Shown here in pieces: positions 25,978-35,344 of a stretch of 64,000 nucleotides of DNA (position 1 is its first letter; each line of letters begins with the position of its first letter). A model generated the notes under the pieces. It was not told the origin of the DNA and searched no databases. It saw only the letters and a program-made list of their open reading frames with translations. Source of the stretch: Ruegeria denitrificans (GTDB taxonomy: Bacteria; Pseudomonadota; Alphaproteobacteria; Rhodobacterales; Rhodobacteraceae); NCBI RefSeq assembly GCF_001458295.1, contig NZ_CYUD01000009.1, forward strand, positions 62,001 through 126,000. The letters are read 5' to 3'. The position numbers were made by a program, and so were the translations under genes.

Positions 25978-26712
25978 TTACGTCATATAGCTGCGCACCA
26001 GCGCTCCGGCGATCAGCGACCAGCCATCCGCAATAACGAAAAACGCCAGTTTGAACGGCAGCGAGACGGTCGCAGGCGGCACCATCATCATTCCCATCGA
26101 CATCAGCACCGCCGCCACGACCAGATCAATGATCAGAAACGGCAGGAAAATTAGAAAACCAATCTGAAAGGCGCGGGCAATCTCGGACAGCATGAAAGAC
26201 GGCATCAGGATCGACAACGGCGCCTCAGGAGTCAGAGCGATGGCATCACCACCCGGTCGCAAGGCTGCCATGGCGTGAAACGTATCCGGGTCCAGCCGCG
26301 CGGCCATAAATGCGCGAAAGGGTTGAATGGCGATCTGTAGCGCCGGTTCAACCTCCACGGTTTCTTCGACCATCGGCCGGATTCCAGTGACCCAGGCCTT
26401 GGAAAAAACCGGCTCCATGATGAAATAGGTCAGGAACATCGCCAGGCTGACAATCAGCATGTTCGGTGGTGATTGCTGCAGTCCGATTCCCTGCCGCAGA
26501 ATGGCCAGAACGGTGATCAAAAACGGAAAGCAGGTGACCATGATTGCCAGCCCCGGTGCAAGGCTAAGGATCGTGATCAACAGGATCAGCTGGATGGTCC
26601 GCGCCGAGATCGAACCGCCCTCACCCAGCGAAAGCGACAACTCCTGCGCCACAACCAGAGACGGGGACAGCGTCGCCAGCGCAACAACCAGCCAAAGCAA
26701 AACCCGCATCAA
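25978..26712 (-). CDS. fliP: flagellar export apparatus protein FliP
   Basis: A 244-residue protein with a cleavable signal peptide and four membrane segments. MVTCFPFLITVLAILRQGIGLQQSPPNMLIVSLAMFLTYFIM and PSFMLSEIARAFQIGFLIFLPFLIIDLVV are invariant FliP blocks. It forms the core of the export gate with FliQ and FliR, not seen here. It overlaps fliN by ATGA and ends the leftward flagellar run. Confidence 0.96.
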   Translation of the reverse strand: MMRVLLWLVVALATLSPSLVVAQELSLSLGEGGSISARTIQLILLITILSLAPGLAIMVTCFPFLITVLAILRQGIGLQQSPPNMLIVSLAMFLTYFIMEPVFSKAWVTGIRPMVEETVEVEPALQIAIQPFRAFMAARLDPDTFHAMAALRPGGDAIALTPEAPLSILMPSFMLSEIARAFQIGFLIFLPFLIIDLVVAAVLMSMGMMMVPPATVSLPFKLAFFVIADGWSLIAGALVRSYMT

Positions 26713-26996
26713 CCGATCCCGTTCTGCAGATCCGCAATCTCTGTCAGGCGCACGGCAAGCTGCCCGGCCTGATCGCCTTCCATTTCTTCCAGCAGACCGC
26801 GGGCAACCAGTTGGTCGCCTACGTACAGGTCAACCGGGTCTTCGATCCGTTTATCAAGTGTCAGCACCGCGTTCTCGCCCATATTCAGCAGGTCGCGGAT
26901 CAAAGGACGCGCTCGGCCGACCGAGACCGTGACCTCAATCGGAACGGCCTCGAACGGGTTGGCTTTTTCGGGTTTCGGAGATTGGGGGTCATTCAT
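26709..26996 (-). CDS. fliN: flagellar motor switch protein FliN
   Basis: A 95-residue SpoA-domain protein: IEVTVSVGRARPLIRDLLNMGENAVLTLDKRIEDPVDLYVGDQLVARGLLEEM. It is short, containing little more than the SpoA dimerisation domain that builds the lower C-ring for direction switching and export docking. It lies between the FliH-like gene (8-bp overlap) and fliP. Confidence 0.93.
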   Translation of the reverse strand: MNDPQSPKPEKANPFEAVPIEVTVSVGRARPLIRDLLNMGENAVLTLDKRIEDPVDLYVGDQLVARGLLEEMEGDQAGQLAVRLTEIADLQNGIG

Positions 26997-27585
26997 GGTT
27001 CACTGCCTCTTTTGCCTCAAATACATATGCATCAAATGCCCCTGCGACCGAGGCGAGCAGACCGCTGCAATCCACCTCGCGCTGGGTAGTGCCGACCTGT
27101 AACCGGGCCTGACCGGGTTCCATCGCGGGGTCTTCGACCACGCGAGTGGGTGAGGACAGCTCTTGCGGCAGCAGTGCCTCTACCTCAGCCGCGCGACCCT
27201 TGGGCACGAAAATCTGCATGGGCTGGCCGATCTGTTCCCGCGCCATTTCGATCAGTTGTTCGGCCAGCTGGGCCGCAAACCCGCGATCCAGCGTTTCGGG
27301 CAGGACCGCGTTCACCAGACTCTGGAACATCGGTTCTAACGACAGGGTCATGCGCGCGACCGCCTCATGATAGGTAAAGGACATGTCCTCCAAAGACCTG
27401 GCTAATCCGTCCGAGACCTGACCCCGGCTTTGTTCCTGCGCCTGAACCGCATCTTCCCAACCTGCACTGTAACCTTGTTCGAACGCGGCCAGCCGCTGTT
27501 CCTCTAGCGCATCTTCGTCCAGCAGGTGCAATTTTCCGCCCCCCGCCTGCAGCGTGAAATCTTCAAGAAGATGAGCAATCGACAT
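26989..27585 (-). CDS. FliH-like flagellar assembly protein
   Basis: A 198-residue cytoplasmic protein. A helical, Glu/Gln-rich first half (EEQRLAAFEQGYSAGWEDAVQAQEQSRG) resembles the FliH stalk, and the C-terminal half (LAEQLIEMAREQIGQPMQIFVPKG, QREVDCSGLLASVAGAFDA) resembles the FliH/SctL globular part. FliH inhibits and positions the FliI ATPase. The assignment rests on position between fliF and fliN and on this pattern; overall similarity is weak to the eye. Confidence 0.7.
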   Translation of the reverse strand: MSIAHLLEDFTLQAGGGKLHLLDEDALEEQRLAAFEQGYSAGWEDAVQAQEQSRGQVSDGLARSLEDMSFTYHEAVARMTLSLEPMFQSLVNAVLPETLDRGFAAQLAEQLIEMAREQIGQPMQIFVPKGRAAEVEALLPQELSSPTRVVEDPAMEPGQARLQVGTTQREVDCSGLLASVAGAFDAYVFEAKEAVNHE

Positions 27586-29174
27586 CAGACACGCTCCTCA
27601 CCTTCTTCGAGCCAGCTGCGCAGGATCTCGACGGTTTCTTCCTGTTTTTCGCCAATCATCGCCCGCAACCGGTCGACCGGATCCGCCCCCGGCTGCGCAG
27701 CCAGCGCCGGGACGTCGCCAACGGCGGTCTGGCCCGGCAGCGCGGCGAATTGCCTGGTCTCGTCAGTCGCGAGTTCACCAGTCAGAACGGCCTCGGGTTC
27801 AGGAGCCACCCCGGCGGGCAGCAAAGCCGGAGCTATAGCCGGTTTGGTCAGGATCGGACGGATCACGAACAACCCAAGCACCAGCGAAACAACCGCCAGC
27901 ACCGCCATCTGGATCAGAGACATCGCGTCGAAATGCACCTTTTGCCAGATTGAGGTGGCGGCCAACGTTCCTTGCGGTTCAACCACCGGCAGGTCCAGCG
28001 ATTTCAGAGTAATGACATCCCCCCGCTCGGCATCGAACCCCACAGCCGAGGCCACAAGTTCCTTCAACGCATCCATCTCGGCCTCAGGCATCGGCTCAAA
28101 GGTTTCTACCCCAGCCGCATCCACCAACCGCGTCCCATTGACCAGAACCGCAACCGTCAGGCGTTTGATTGCGCCGGGGGCATTGTGAACCTCCAGCTCG
28201 GTTTCCGAGACCTCATAATTCACCCGTTCGCGTGTCTGTGTCGCGTTCGAATTCGATTCGTCCCCACCCGCGCCATCCCCATCCGGCAGGTTCGAGGCCA
28301 CTGTGACATCGGCAGATTGGTTGCGGGCACTGTCCGAGCGTTCCTCGACATCAGTGCTGATGGCAACGCGGCCATTGGGGTCAAAACGGCGTTCGCGGAT
28401 TGATTCGGTCTTTGTCACCGTATCGACGCTGACCTCAACTACCGCATTGCCCGTGCCGACGCGCGCCTCGACCAGTCGCATCACGCGTTCGCGCAGCTGA
28501 CGCGCCTTATCATCTGCGGTGTCGGCGGCAACGGCGGTTTCCTGAGCGCCGATCACCGCTCCATTTGAATCAATCACCGTGACGTTCTCGGGCGCCAGGC
28601 CGCTAACCGCCGAAGACACCAGAAATCGGATCGCCTTAGCCTGGTCGGATGTGACCTGCGCCCCCGACGGTACCAAATAGACCGAGGCCGTCGGAGCCAC
28701 GCTGCGCTGAAACGGATTGGTTGATCCGTTGGCGATATGAACACGCGCCTGACTGATATGTGGGCCGCCAACGATGGTGCGGGCCAGCTCGCCTTCTTTC
28801 GCGCGCCAATAGGCGGCATCGAACATCTGCGATGTGGTCCCAAACCCGCTAAGCGAATCCAGCAGCTCATAGCCTTGATTGCCGTTGGCGGGCAGCCCCT
28901 CACTGGCCAGTGTCATGCGCAGTTCATCCCGCTGCGATCCAGGCACATAGATCGAGCCGCCCCGAATCTCATAAGGAACCCCGCGCTGATCCAGCGAGCG
29001 GACGACATCCCCCGCCGCACCGCTTTCCAGCCCGGCATATAGCAAGGTCATCGACGGCGCTGTGACCAGCCGCGACATCGCAAGGACCCCAAGAAAAACC
29101 AGCACGACTGCACCGGCGACGATGATTTGTTTACGCCTGTCCAAACTTGCCCAGACAGTTCCGATCTGCTGCAC
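27585..29174 (-). CDS. fliF: flagellar MS-ring protein FliF
   Basis: A protein of about 529 residues. The first membrane helix (about 20-42) is followed by the ring-building motifs LYAGLESGAAGDVVRSLDQRGVPYEIRGGSIYVP and YWRAKEGELARTI, ARVHIA, VSSAVSGLAPENVTVIDSNG, a second membrane helix near 430-450 and a C-terminal acidic FliG-binding tail. The frame also allows GTG at 29180; GTG 29174 has GGAGG at better spacing. It is the first gene of the leftward fliF-fliH-fliN-fliP unit. Confidence 0.95.
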   Translation of the reverse strand: MQQIGTVWASLDRRKQIIVAGAVVLVFLGVLAMSRLVTAPSMTLLYAGLESGAAGDVVRSLDQRGVPYEIRGGSIYVPGSQRDELRMTLASEGLPANGNQGYELLDSLSGFGTTSQMFDAAYWRAKEGELARTIVGGPHISQARVHIANGSTNPFQRSVAPTASVYLVPSGAQVTSDQAKAIRFLVSSAVSGLAPENVTVIDSNGAVIGAQETAVAADTADDKARQLRERVMRLVEARVGTGNAVVEVSVDTVTKTESIRERRFDPNGRVAISTDVEERSDSARNQSADVTVASNLPDGDGAGGDESNSNATQTRERVNYEVSETELEVHNAPGAIKRLTVAVLVNGTRLVDAAGVETFEPMPEAEMDALKELVASAVGFDAERGDVITLKSLDLPVVEPQGTLAATSIWQKVHFDAMSLIQMAVLAVVSLVLGLFVIRPILTKPAIAPALLPAGVAPEPEAVLTGELATDETRQFAALPGQTAVGDVPALAAQPGADPVDRLRAMIGEKQEETVEILRSWLEEGEERV

Positions 29175-29293
29175 GCTCACCTCCGACTCGCCGACATTCT
29201 GCCCGGCGCATCCCTTGTTTGAACGATTGCCCTTAACAATCGGTTAGTCCCTGCCGGGTTATGACGATTGCAGAACGGACAAATGAGGACGTC

Positions 29294-29791
29294 ATGACTG
29301 ACGCGACTGCAGAACAGGCAGAAGTACCAGAAAAGTCTGGGAAAAAAGGGATGATCATGGGGGTGATTCTGGCCGTGGCCGGGGCGGCTGGTGGCTATTT
29401 CCTGACCACCTCCGGTTTACTTCCATTTGGTGGCAAACCCGCGATGGAAGAGGCCGAGGAAAAGGATAAGGGCAAGGCGGTAAAGGCTCTGCCGCAGGTG
29501 GGATTCATCGACCTACCACCGGTGATCGTGTCGGTGAACGCGGGCGATTCGCGGCATCTGAAGTTTCACGCTCAGCTTGAGGTGAACAGCGAATACGCCG
29601 CCGATGTGGAAAAGATGAAACCCCGGATCATGGACATTTTGAACGGGTATCTGCGCGCGGTCGAAGTGTCGGATCTTGAGGATTCGCTGGCCCTGATGCG
29701 CATCCGCGGCCACTTGCTGCGCCGCATTGAAATCGTCGTCGGAGAAGGCCGTGTGCGCGACGTTCTCGTGATGGAATTCGTATTGAATTAG
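29294..29791 (+). CDS. fliL: flagellar basal-body-associated protein FliL
   Basis: A 165-residue single-pass protein: a cytoplasmic tail, helix MIMGVILAVAGAAGGYFLTT, an acidic linker, and a periplasmic domain (about 75-165) with FIDLPPVIVSVNA, LKFHAQLEV, KPRIMDILNGYLRAVEVSDLE and the C-terminal VLVMEFVLN typical of FliL. It supports stator function. The ATG at 29294 after GAGGAC is preferred to the ATG at 29261. It heads the rightward stator operon. Confidence 0.93.
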   Translation: MTDATAEQAEVPEKSGKKGMIMGVILAVAGAAGGYFLTTSGLLPFGGKPAMEEAEEKDKGKAVKALPQVGFIDLPPVIVSVNAGDSRHLKFHAQLEVNSEYAADVEKMKPRIMDILNGYLRAVEVSDLEDSLALMRIRGHLLRRIEIVVGEGRVRDVLVMEFVLN

Positions 29792-29800
29792 GAGGCGAAG

Positions 29801-30313
29801 TTGGAGCTGATTGCAGATATTTTGCTTGTCGCCGGCGCGCTGGGTGCGGGTCTTTATTGTTTCGTGCTGTCCCGGCGGTTGAAGCGCTTTACCGATCTGG
29901 AAAAAGGCGTGGGCGGTGCGGTCGCCGTTCTGTCCACTCAGGCGGATGAGTTGAAAAAATCTCTGGGTGCAGCGCGAGACGCCTCAGATCAGTCCGGCGA
30001 GGTTTTGGAAGAACTGACGCAACGGGCCGAATCAGTTGCGCAGCGGTTAGAGTTGATGATGGCGTCCATGCATGACGTTGTTCCGCCACAGGACACAGTT
30101 ACGACGCCGACCGAGCCTGCGGTGACCACGGAAGACACCATCGCCACTCTCTCAGACCCTGTAGAAACCACCGCTACTGAGCCAGAAGAGGTTGCGGAAG
30201 TGGCCGAAACGCCAGCTGCACCTGAAAAGGAAGCACCCCCGGCACCGACCAAGCGGCCCGGCGGTTTGATGTTCTTCCGGCACGATCGCTCTCAGGGTGA
30301 GGCAACGACATGA
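29801..30313 (+). CDS. membrane-anchored coiled-coil protein in stator operon, function unknown
   Basis: A 170-residue protein starting at TTG 29801, placed 5 nt after GGAGG. An N-terminal helix (LIADILLVAGALGAGLYCFVL) is followed by a positively charged stop and a coiled-coil-like region (about 35-95), then a long Pro/Thr/Glu-rich disordered linker and a short conserved-looking tail GGLMFFRHD. I recall similar unknown proteins in roseobacter flagellar loci. It overlaps the next gene by ATGA, so it is probably a motility protein. Confidence 0.75.
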   Translation: MELIADILLVAGALGAGLYCFVLSRRLKRFTDLEKGVGGAVAVLSTQADELKKSLGAARDASDQSGEVLEELTQRAESVAQRLELMMASMHDVVPPQDTVTTPTEPAVTTEDTIATLSDPVETTATEPEEVAEVAETPAAPEKEAPPAPTKRPGGLMFFRHDRSQGEATT

Positions 30314-30885
30314 CTCGCCGAAAATCCGATAGGCGCCCAAAGGGGGGGGTGCTGGCGGTCATCTCATTGCTGATGATCGGGTCAGCCGCGATCCGTCTTG
30401 GGCTGGAAGCGGGGCCCGCGCTGGCAAAGACAGCAGAAACATCAACCCCAAAGGCCAAACAAGCACAAACCGACTTGTCTGGGGCACAGGTTCTGCTGAC
30501 CGAGTTGCTGCGCCGTGAAGTGGCGCTGAAGCAGCGTGAAGCCGCAGCGCTGGACAAGGAAAAGGCGCTGGCTATCGCTGATCAGGCGATCGAAACACGG
30601 CTGGTTGCCCTGCAGGAGGCTGAAGAAGCCCTGCGCGCGACGCTCGCCATTGCTGAAAAAGCGGCCGAAACAGATCTGACGCGCCTGACGGATGTCTACC
30701 AAAGCATGAAGCCCAAAGATGCCGCAGCCCTGTTCGAAACGATGGAGCCAAGCTTTGCCGCTGGCTTCCTGGCGCGCATGCCGCCGGACGCGGCCGCTGG
30801 TGTGCTGGCCGGGTTAAGCCCCGAGGCCGCTTATACCATCAGCGTCATAATGGCTGGCCGCAATGCTGCGGTCCCGCAGGAATAA
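30310..30885 (+). CDS. MotE-like flagellar protein (MgtE N-terminal domain type)
   Basis: A 191-residue protein: an N-terminal membrane anchor or signal (about 14-38), a coiled-coil (about 55-125) and a C-terminal helical domain with LTDVYQSMKPKDAAALFETMEPSFAAGFLARMPPDAAAGVLAGLSPEAAY, which is the MgtE intracellular N domain used by MotE. In Sinorhizobium MotE chaperones the periplasmic motor protein MotC. Located between the unknown coiled-coil gene and motA. Confidence 0.82.
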   Translation: MTRRKSDRRPKGGVLAVISLLMIGSAAIRLGLEAGPALAKTAETSTPKAKQAQTDLSGAQVLLTELLRREVALKQREAAALDKEKALAIADQAIETRLVALQEAEEALRATLAIAEKAAETDLTRLTDVYQSMKPKDAAALFETMEPSFAAGFLARMPPDAAAGVLAGLSPEAAYTISVIMAGRNAAVPQE

Positions 30886-30923
30886 CGTTCTAACCCCGCA
30901 CAGGACTATGCTGGAGATCACTC

Positions 30924-31793
30924 ATGATCGGATTAATCGGAATTGTCGTCATTTTCGTCATGGTGTTCGGCGGCTATCTGGCTGCTGGCGGCAAGATGGC
31001 CATTATTATGAAATCGCTCCCTTTTGAGATGATGATGATCGGCGGCGCCGCTGTTGGCGCCTTTCTGATCAGCAATGACATGAGCGCCGTCAAACACACC
31101 GCCAAAGACATGGGCAAGGTGTTCAAAGGGCCAAAATGGAAACCTGAGGATTACCGCGACCTGCTGTGCCTGCTGTTTTCGCTGATCCGCATTGCCAAGG
31201 CCAACCCGGTCGAAGTGGAACAGCACATCGAAGACCCCGAAAATTCATCTGTATTCTCGACCTATCCGAAAATCCAAGCTGACAAAGAGGCGGTCGACCT
31301 GATTTGCGACACGATGCGCTCGGCCTCGATGAATTACGACGACCCGCATCAGGTGGAAGAAGTTCTTGAGAAACGAATGGAGGCAAACTTCCACCACGCT
31401 ATGCATTCCAGCCACGCCTTGCAGACGGTTGCAGATGGTTTGCCGGCCCTGGGCATCGTGGCAGCCGTGCTGGGCGTGATCAAGACAATGGGCTCGATTG
31501 ACCAACCGCCAGAGGTTTTGGGAAAATTGATCGGTGGCGCGCTGGTGGGGACTTTTCTGGGGGTGTTTCTGGCCTATGGCCTCGTCGGCCCTTTCGCGGG
31601 CAAATTGAAAGCTGTCGTCGAAGAAGACAACCACTTCTACCAGCTGATCAAAGAGGTTCTGGTTGCCAATCTGCACAACCACAACGCCGCCATGTGTATT
31701 GAAGTCGGGCGTCAGAACACGCCAACCCATAACCGCCCTAAATTCACCGAGTTGGAAGAAGCACTGAAAGAACTCAAGCAGGCCGCAGCATGA
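30924..31793 (+). CDS. motA: flagellar motor stator protein MotA
   Basis: A 289-residue membrane protein with four helices: two near the N-terminus (IGLIGIVVIFVMVFGGYLAAGG, MMMIGGAAVGAFL) and two near 175-225 (DGLPALGIVAAVLGVIKTMG, GALVGTFLGVFLAYGLVGPFAG). The cytoplasmic loop carries the charged residues that touch FliG. MotB, its partner in the ion channel, is not in this window. The next gene overlaps by ATGA. Confidence 0.95.
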   Translation: MIGLIGIVVIFVMVFGGYLAAGGKMAIIMKSLPFEMMMIGGAAVGAFLISNDMSAVKHTAKDMGKVFKGPKWKPEDYRDLLCLLFSLIRIAKANPVEVEQHIEDPENSSVFSTYPKIQADKEAVDLICDTMRSASMNYDDPHQVEEVLEKRMEANFHHAMHSSHALQTVADGLPALGIVAAVLGVIKTMGSIDQPPEVLGKLIGGALVGTFLGVFLAYGLVGPFAGKLKAVVEEDNHFYQLIKEVLVANLHNHNAAMCIEVGRQNTPTHNRPKFTELEEALKELKQAAA

Positions 31794-33934
31794 TCCGGTT
31801 CGCGTTTCTTGTCGCCACTTTCATTACCGGGGCAACCGGGGCCGCTGCCCAAGATTTGACAGTGCGCTCGGGCGAGCATGAAGGCTATACCAGACTGGTG
31901 GTTCAAGTGCCGCCAGATACCGGCTGGGTTTTGAAACAGAAAAAAAATGGCGCGCGCCTGAACGTCGCACTGAAGGATGCCACATTTCAGACCGGGTCGG
32001 TGTTCCAGCGCCTGACGCAAAACCGACTGGCCGCCATTTCACAGGCAGAACCCGGCGGAGTGTTGGAACTGGAATTTGGTTGCGATTGCGTCGCGTCCGC
32101 CTTTCTGTTCAAGAACACGATGATTGTCGTCGATATCGCACCCGGCACATTCCTGCCGCCGCTCACCAGCGATATTCCGGCCCCAATCTTTCCTAAAAAT
32201 TTAAAGGAAAACGAAAAGTCTGCCCCGAAGCAATCCATTGATGCACTGGCCCTGCCCTTGTTGAACCTGAACGCAAACGGGTTCGAAGACCAGCTTTCGG
32301 CCCGGCTGCTGCAGGGGGCAGACCGCGGAATTGTTGATCTCAACATTTCACCAGTGGGACCTCGGGCTTCCGCTGGCAATCAAAGCCAGTTTATGCCGCC
32401 CGAGGTTGAGCTAAATGTACAGGTAACCTCGATCCTGGATGAACTGAACGGGCTTTTGGGCCCAGACATTCCAATGGTAAAAAGGCGACCGCCCTGTATA
32501 TCCAGTGCCGAACTGGCCTTTGACGATTGGTCAGATGACCGCCCGTTTCCCGAGCAGGCTGCGCAGCTTCGGTCTGGCTTGTACCAAGAGTTCGATGCCA
32601 TCGATAAAAAGCGTGCGCTGAAACTGGCAAAGCTCTATGCCCACTCTGGGTTCGGCGCCGAAGCGATCAGCGCACTGGACTTACTGGGTGAGCAGTCTTT
32701 GGAAGCCAAACGCATCGCTGCCATTGCCCACGTTCTGGACAAGGGCCCGTTGACCGAGGACAACCCGTTTCAAGGCCTGCAGAGATGCGACGGCGATGCG
32801 GTCCTGTGGGCGGCGCTGAGCGAAGGCCACTTGCAGGAAGACGCCAATTTGACAGCGATTGAGCAGAGCTTTGCCCGACTACCGGACCACCTGAGACGCC
32901 ACACCGGCCCTGCCTTGTCGGACATCTTGGTGAGTGGAGATAAGTTGGAAGCCGCGCGACGCGTTTTGCGCTCGGTGGATCGTGTCAGGACTCAGACCAG
33001 CGCAAGTGTCGTGCAGGCCAAGGCCAAGATTGCAGCGGCAGAGCGTGACGCCCTCCGCACCGCAAACTTGCTGACCGAAGTGATCGAAACCTCCGACGCC
33101 ACGCTCGAGGCCCCGCTGGCACTGGCCCGGCTAATCGATAAACGCTGGTTGGAACGCGGTTCTGTCTCGCCACAGGAGCTGGACTTGGCCGAATCTTACA
33201 CTGTTGAGTTCCGCCGCGCCGACATTGGCCCTATGATGCAACGAACGCACGCCGTGGCGCTGAGTCTAAGTCAGGAATTCGATGCATCGTTGGAATTGGT
33301 GACCGAGTTGCCAGAGGATGCGGAGTCTGCCGATGCCTTAAACCGTGTGGTGTCTATTTTGACCGAACGTGCTGACGACGCCACTTTTTTGCACCGAATC
33401 CTGAGTTTGCCTGCCGCGCAATCCCGAGGCCTGACAACCGACACGGCCATTGCCGTTGCAGACCGGTTGATCGCACTTGGTTTTTCAAGGCAGGCATATG
33501 CTTTGGCAAAGCGCCCACAGGACCGGCTCAGACGGGGTAAACGTGCCCGTCTAAGGGCCAAGGCGTTGCTTTTGGATCAGCGTCCACATCAGGCCCTTCT
33601 GGAGCTGGCCGATAACCAGACGGATGAGGCGAATATGTTGCGGGCTGAGGCCTTGATCATAGCTGGAGACTATGCGGCAGCGGGCGATTTGATACGCAGT
33701 TCTGGCCTTGTTGACGATGCAAACCGCTTGTTCTGGTTGGCCGATCAACCGGATCATGCGGATCTGGAGATCAACGCTAAATTCAACCAAGTGGTGGTAA
33801 CCACGCAGCATCTAACGGATGGCACGGCCCGATTGCCTGAAACGCCTTTGGCCGATGCTGAAAACCTGCTGCGGGACAGTGCTGAGACCCGCCAAAGGAT
33901 TGCAGATTTATTTGCGATTTTGAGCCAGGACTAA
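31790..33934 (+). CDS. large exported protein of unknown function in the flagellar stator operon
   Basis: A 714-residue protein with a signal peptide (MIRFAFLVATFITGATGAAAQ). Residues about 22-120 look like an AMIN-type beta domain (EHEGYTRLVVQVPPDTGW, ARLNVALKD, VVDIAPG). The rest is helical and repetitive in the manner of TPR/Sel1 solenoids (ALKLAKLYAHSGFGAEAISALDLLG, ADRLIALGFSRQAYALAKRPQ, LIIAGDYAAAGDLI). Cysteines in FGCDC and PPC could form a disulfide. Its ATG overlaps the motA stop. A periplasmic scaffold for the stator or motor is plausible but unproven. Confidence 0.85.
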   Translation: MIRFAFLVATFITGATGAAAQDLTVRSGEHEGYTRLVVQVPPDTGWVLKQKKNGARLNVALKDATFQTGSVFQRLTQNRLAAISQAEPGGVLELEFGCDCVASAFLFKNTMIVVDIAPGTFLPPLTSDIPAPIFPKNLKENEKSAPKQSIDALALPLLNLNANGFEDQLSARLLQGADRGIVDLNISPVGPRASAGNQSQFMPPEVELNVQVTSILDELNGLLGPDIPMVKRRPPCISSAELAFDDWSDDRPFPEQAAQLRSGLYQEFDAIDKKRALKLAKLYAHSGFGAEAISALDLLGEQSLEAKRIAAIAHVLDKGPLTEDNPFQGLQRCDGDAVLWAALSEGHLQEDANLTAIEQSFARLPDHLRRHTGPALSDILVSGDKLEAARRVLRSVDRVRTQTSASVVQAKAKIAAAERDALRTANLLTEVIETSDATLEAPLALARLIDKRWLERGSVSPQELDLAESYTVEFRRADIGPMMQRTHAVALSLSQEFDASLELVTELPEDAESADALNRVVSILTERADDATFLHRILSLPAAQSRGLTTDTAIAVADRLIALGFSRQAYALAKRPQDRLRRGKRARLRAKALLLDQRPHQALLELADNQTDEANMLRAEALIIAGDYAAAGDLIRSSGLVDDANRLFWLADQPDHADLEINAKFNQVVVTTQHLTDGTARLPETPLADAENLLRDSAETRQRIADLFAILSQD

Positions 33935-34000
33935 ACGCAGCTCAAATGAAAGCAATGTGCAGAGAACCCCTTATTCAACCGGCGCTGACGGGCGTTTGCA

Positions 34001-35344
34001 CTAAGGATCAAAGATCAATGGTGAGAGATCAGAGACCCGCGTGCCTGGTGTGATCCAACCCAAAATGGCATCACGGATGGCCTCGGCGCGCGCCGGGCCG
34101 ATGACAGGGGTTGTGAATTCCATGTATTTGGTGATCACCTCTTCCCGGCTGATTGGGGCCTCGGGGCCACCACGGGCATGGACATCCCCCGAGGCGAACA
34201 CCTGCCCATTCGTGGTTTCGATGCTGATATCGGCCCACCGCCCGTTGGGGAACCGGGCATTGTGACGGTCGGATTCAGCCACGTGAATACGAGATATCAA
34301 CTCGGCTACAGCCGGGTCTGACAGGCCGGAACCCGAAATATGTTCCACCCCAATCCGCCCATATAGTGCCTGAGCGGCCACCGCAAAGGGCAGCGAATAT
34401 TGAGCCTGAGAGGTGGTGCTGGGCATTCCGGCATACAGGCAGGCCCCCTGGTGGAATGTATTGATTTGAATGGATCGGATCTGTGAGTGGGTTAGATCTT
34501 TGCCCCGCATCACTGCCCGAACACCGTCGATGGCAGCATGGGCCCAGCGGCAGATCGGGTAGGGCTTCACATATTGATGCTCGACCTGCCAGAACTGGCC
34601 CAAATCTGCCCAATGGGGTGCTGCTGCTGCAGCTTCGATCGTGATGGCGGGTGCACCGGTAAATCCACGCTCGGCCAAAATCGCAGCGGAAATTCCGACC
34701 AGCGCACCCCAACCCGACCCGTCGTGCAACATCGTGGGGTTGGCAATCTCGCGCATCATCTGACTGCGGGGTCCGTGATATTCAGCGATGCCCATCGCCT
34801 GGCGCATCTGATCCTGCGTATGACCACGCAGCCGGGCGGCCATCGCCACCACGCCCAACGCATTCCACGCGCCCGACGTATGATAGTCACTGACCGAGGC
34901 GTGCAGCGACAGGCCCGCGCGCCCGGCGATTTCATAACCGGTGATCACAGTGGCTAGTGCTTCGGGGCCCGTCAGGTCCGGGCGATGTGCCGCCAGAGCG
35001 ATCAGCGCCGGCAGAACTACAACGCCAATATGCCCCTTGGTCGGGTTATAGCCGTCATGCCCGTCTAGATTATCGGTCTGGGTAGCCCCCGCATATGCTG
35101 CCCCGGCTATGCTGACCGCCCGCCCATCGAACATCATCCGGGCGCTGTAACCCGGATTGGAGCTGGCATAGAGCAGCGCCGCTGTGTCGCGCGCGATCAC
35201 CCCGGCCTCCATCGGACCCGAGGCAATCAGGATGCCCATCGTGTCCAGCATCATCAGCGCGGCCGCTTCCTTGGCGCTGTCGGGCATCTGTTCAGCAGGC
35301 AGGTTCAGCGCAAAGTCAGCAACGCGGGTGAAGATTTCGGTCAT
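34001..35344 (-). CDS. MmgE/PrpD family protein
   Basis: A 447-residue protein of the 2-methylcitrate-dehydratase superfamily: AALMMLDTMGILIASG, GYEIAGRAGLSLHASVSDYHTSGAWNALGVVAMAARLRG, MREIANPTMLHDGSGWGA and QYVKPYPICRWAHAAIDGV. Members dehydrate or isomerise tricarboxylates and similar acids. Here it overlaps the DMGDH-type gene (ATGA) rather than a methylcitrate cluster, so its substrate may differ from methylcitrate. Confidence 0.88.
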   Translation of the reverse strand: MTEIFTRVADFALNLPAEQMPDSAKEAAALMMLDTMGILIASGPMEAGVIARDTAALLYASSNPGYSARMMFDGRAVSIAGAAYAGATQTDNLDGHDGYNPTKGHIGVVVLPALIALAAHRPDLTGPEALATVITGYEIAGRAGLSLHASVSDYHTSGAWNALGVVAMAARLRGHTQDQMRQAMGIAEYHGPRSQMMREIANPTMLHDGSGWGALVGISAAILAERGFTGAPAITIEAAAAAPHWADLGQFWQVEHQYVKPYPICRWAHAAIDGVRAVMRGKDLTHSQIRSIQINTFHQGACLYAGMPSTTSQAQYSLPFAVAAQALYGRIGVEHISGSGLSDPAVAELISRIHVAESDRHNARFPNGRWADISIETTNGQVFASGDVHARGGPEAPISREEVITKYMEFTTPVIGPARAEAIRDAILGWITPGTRVSDLSPLIFDP

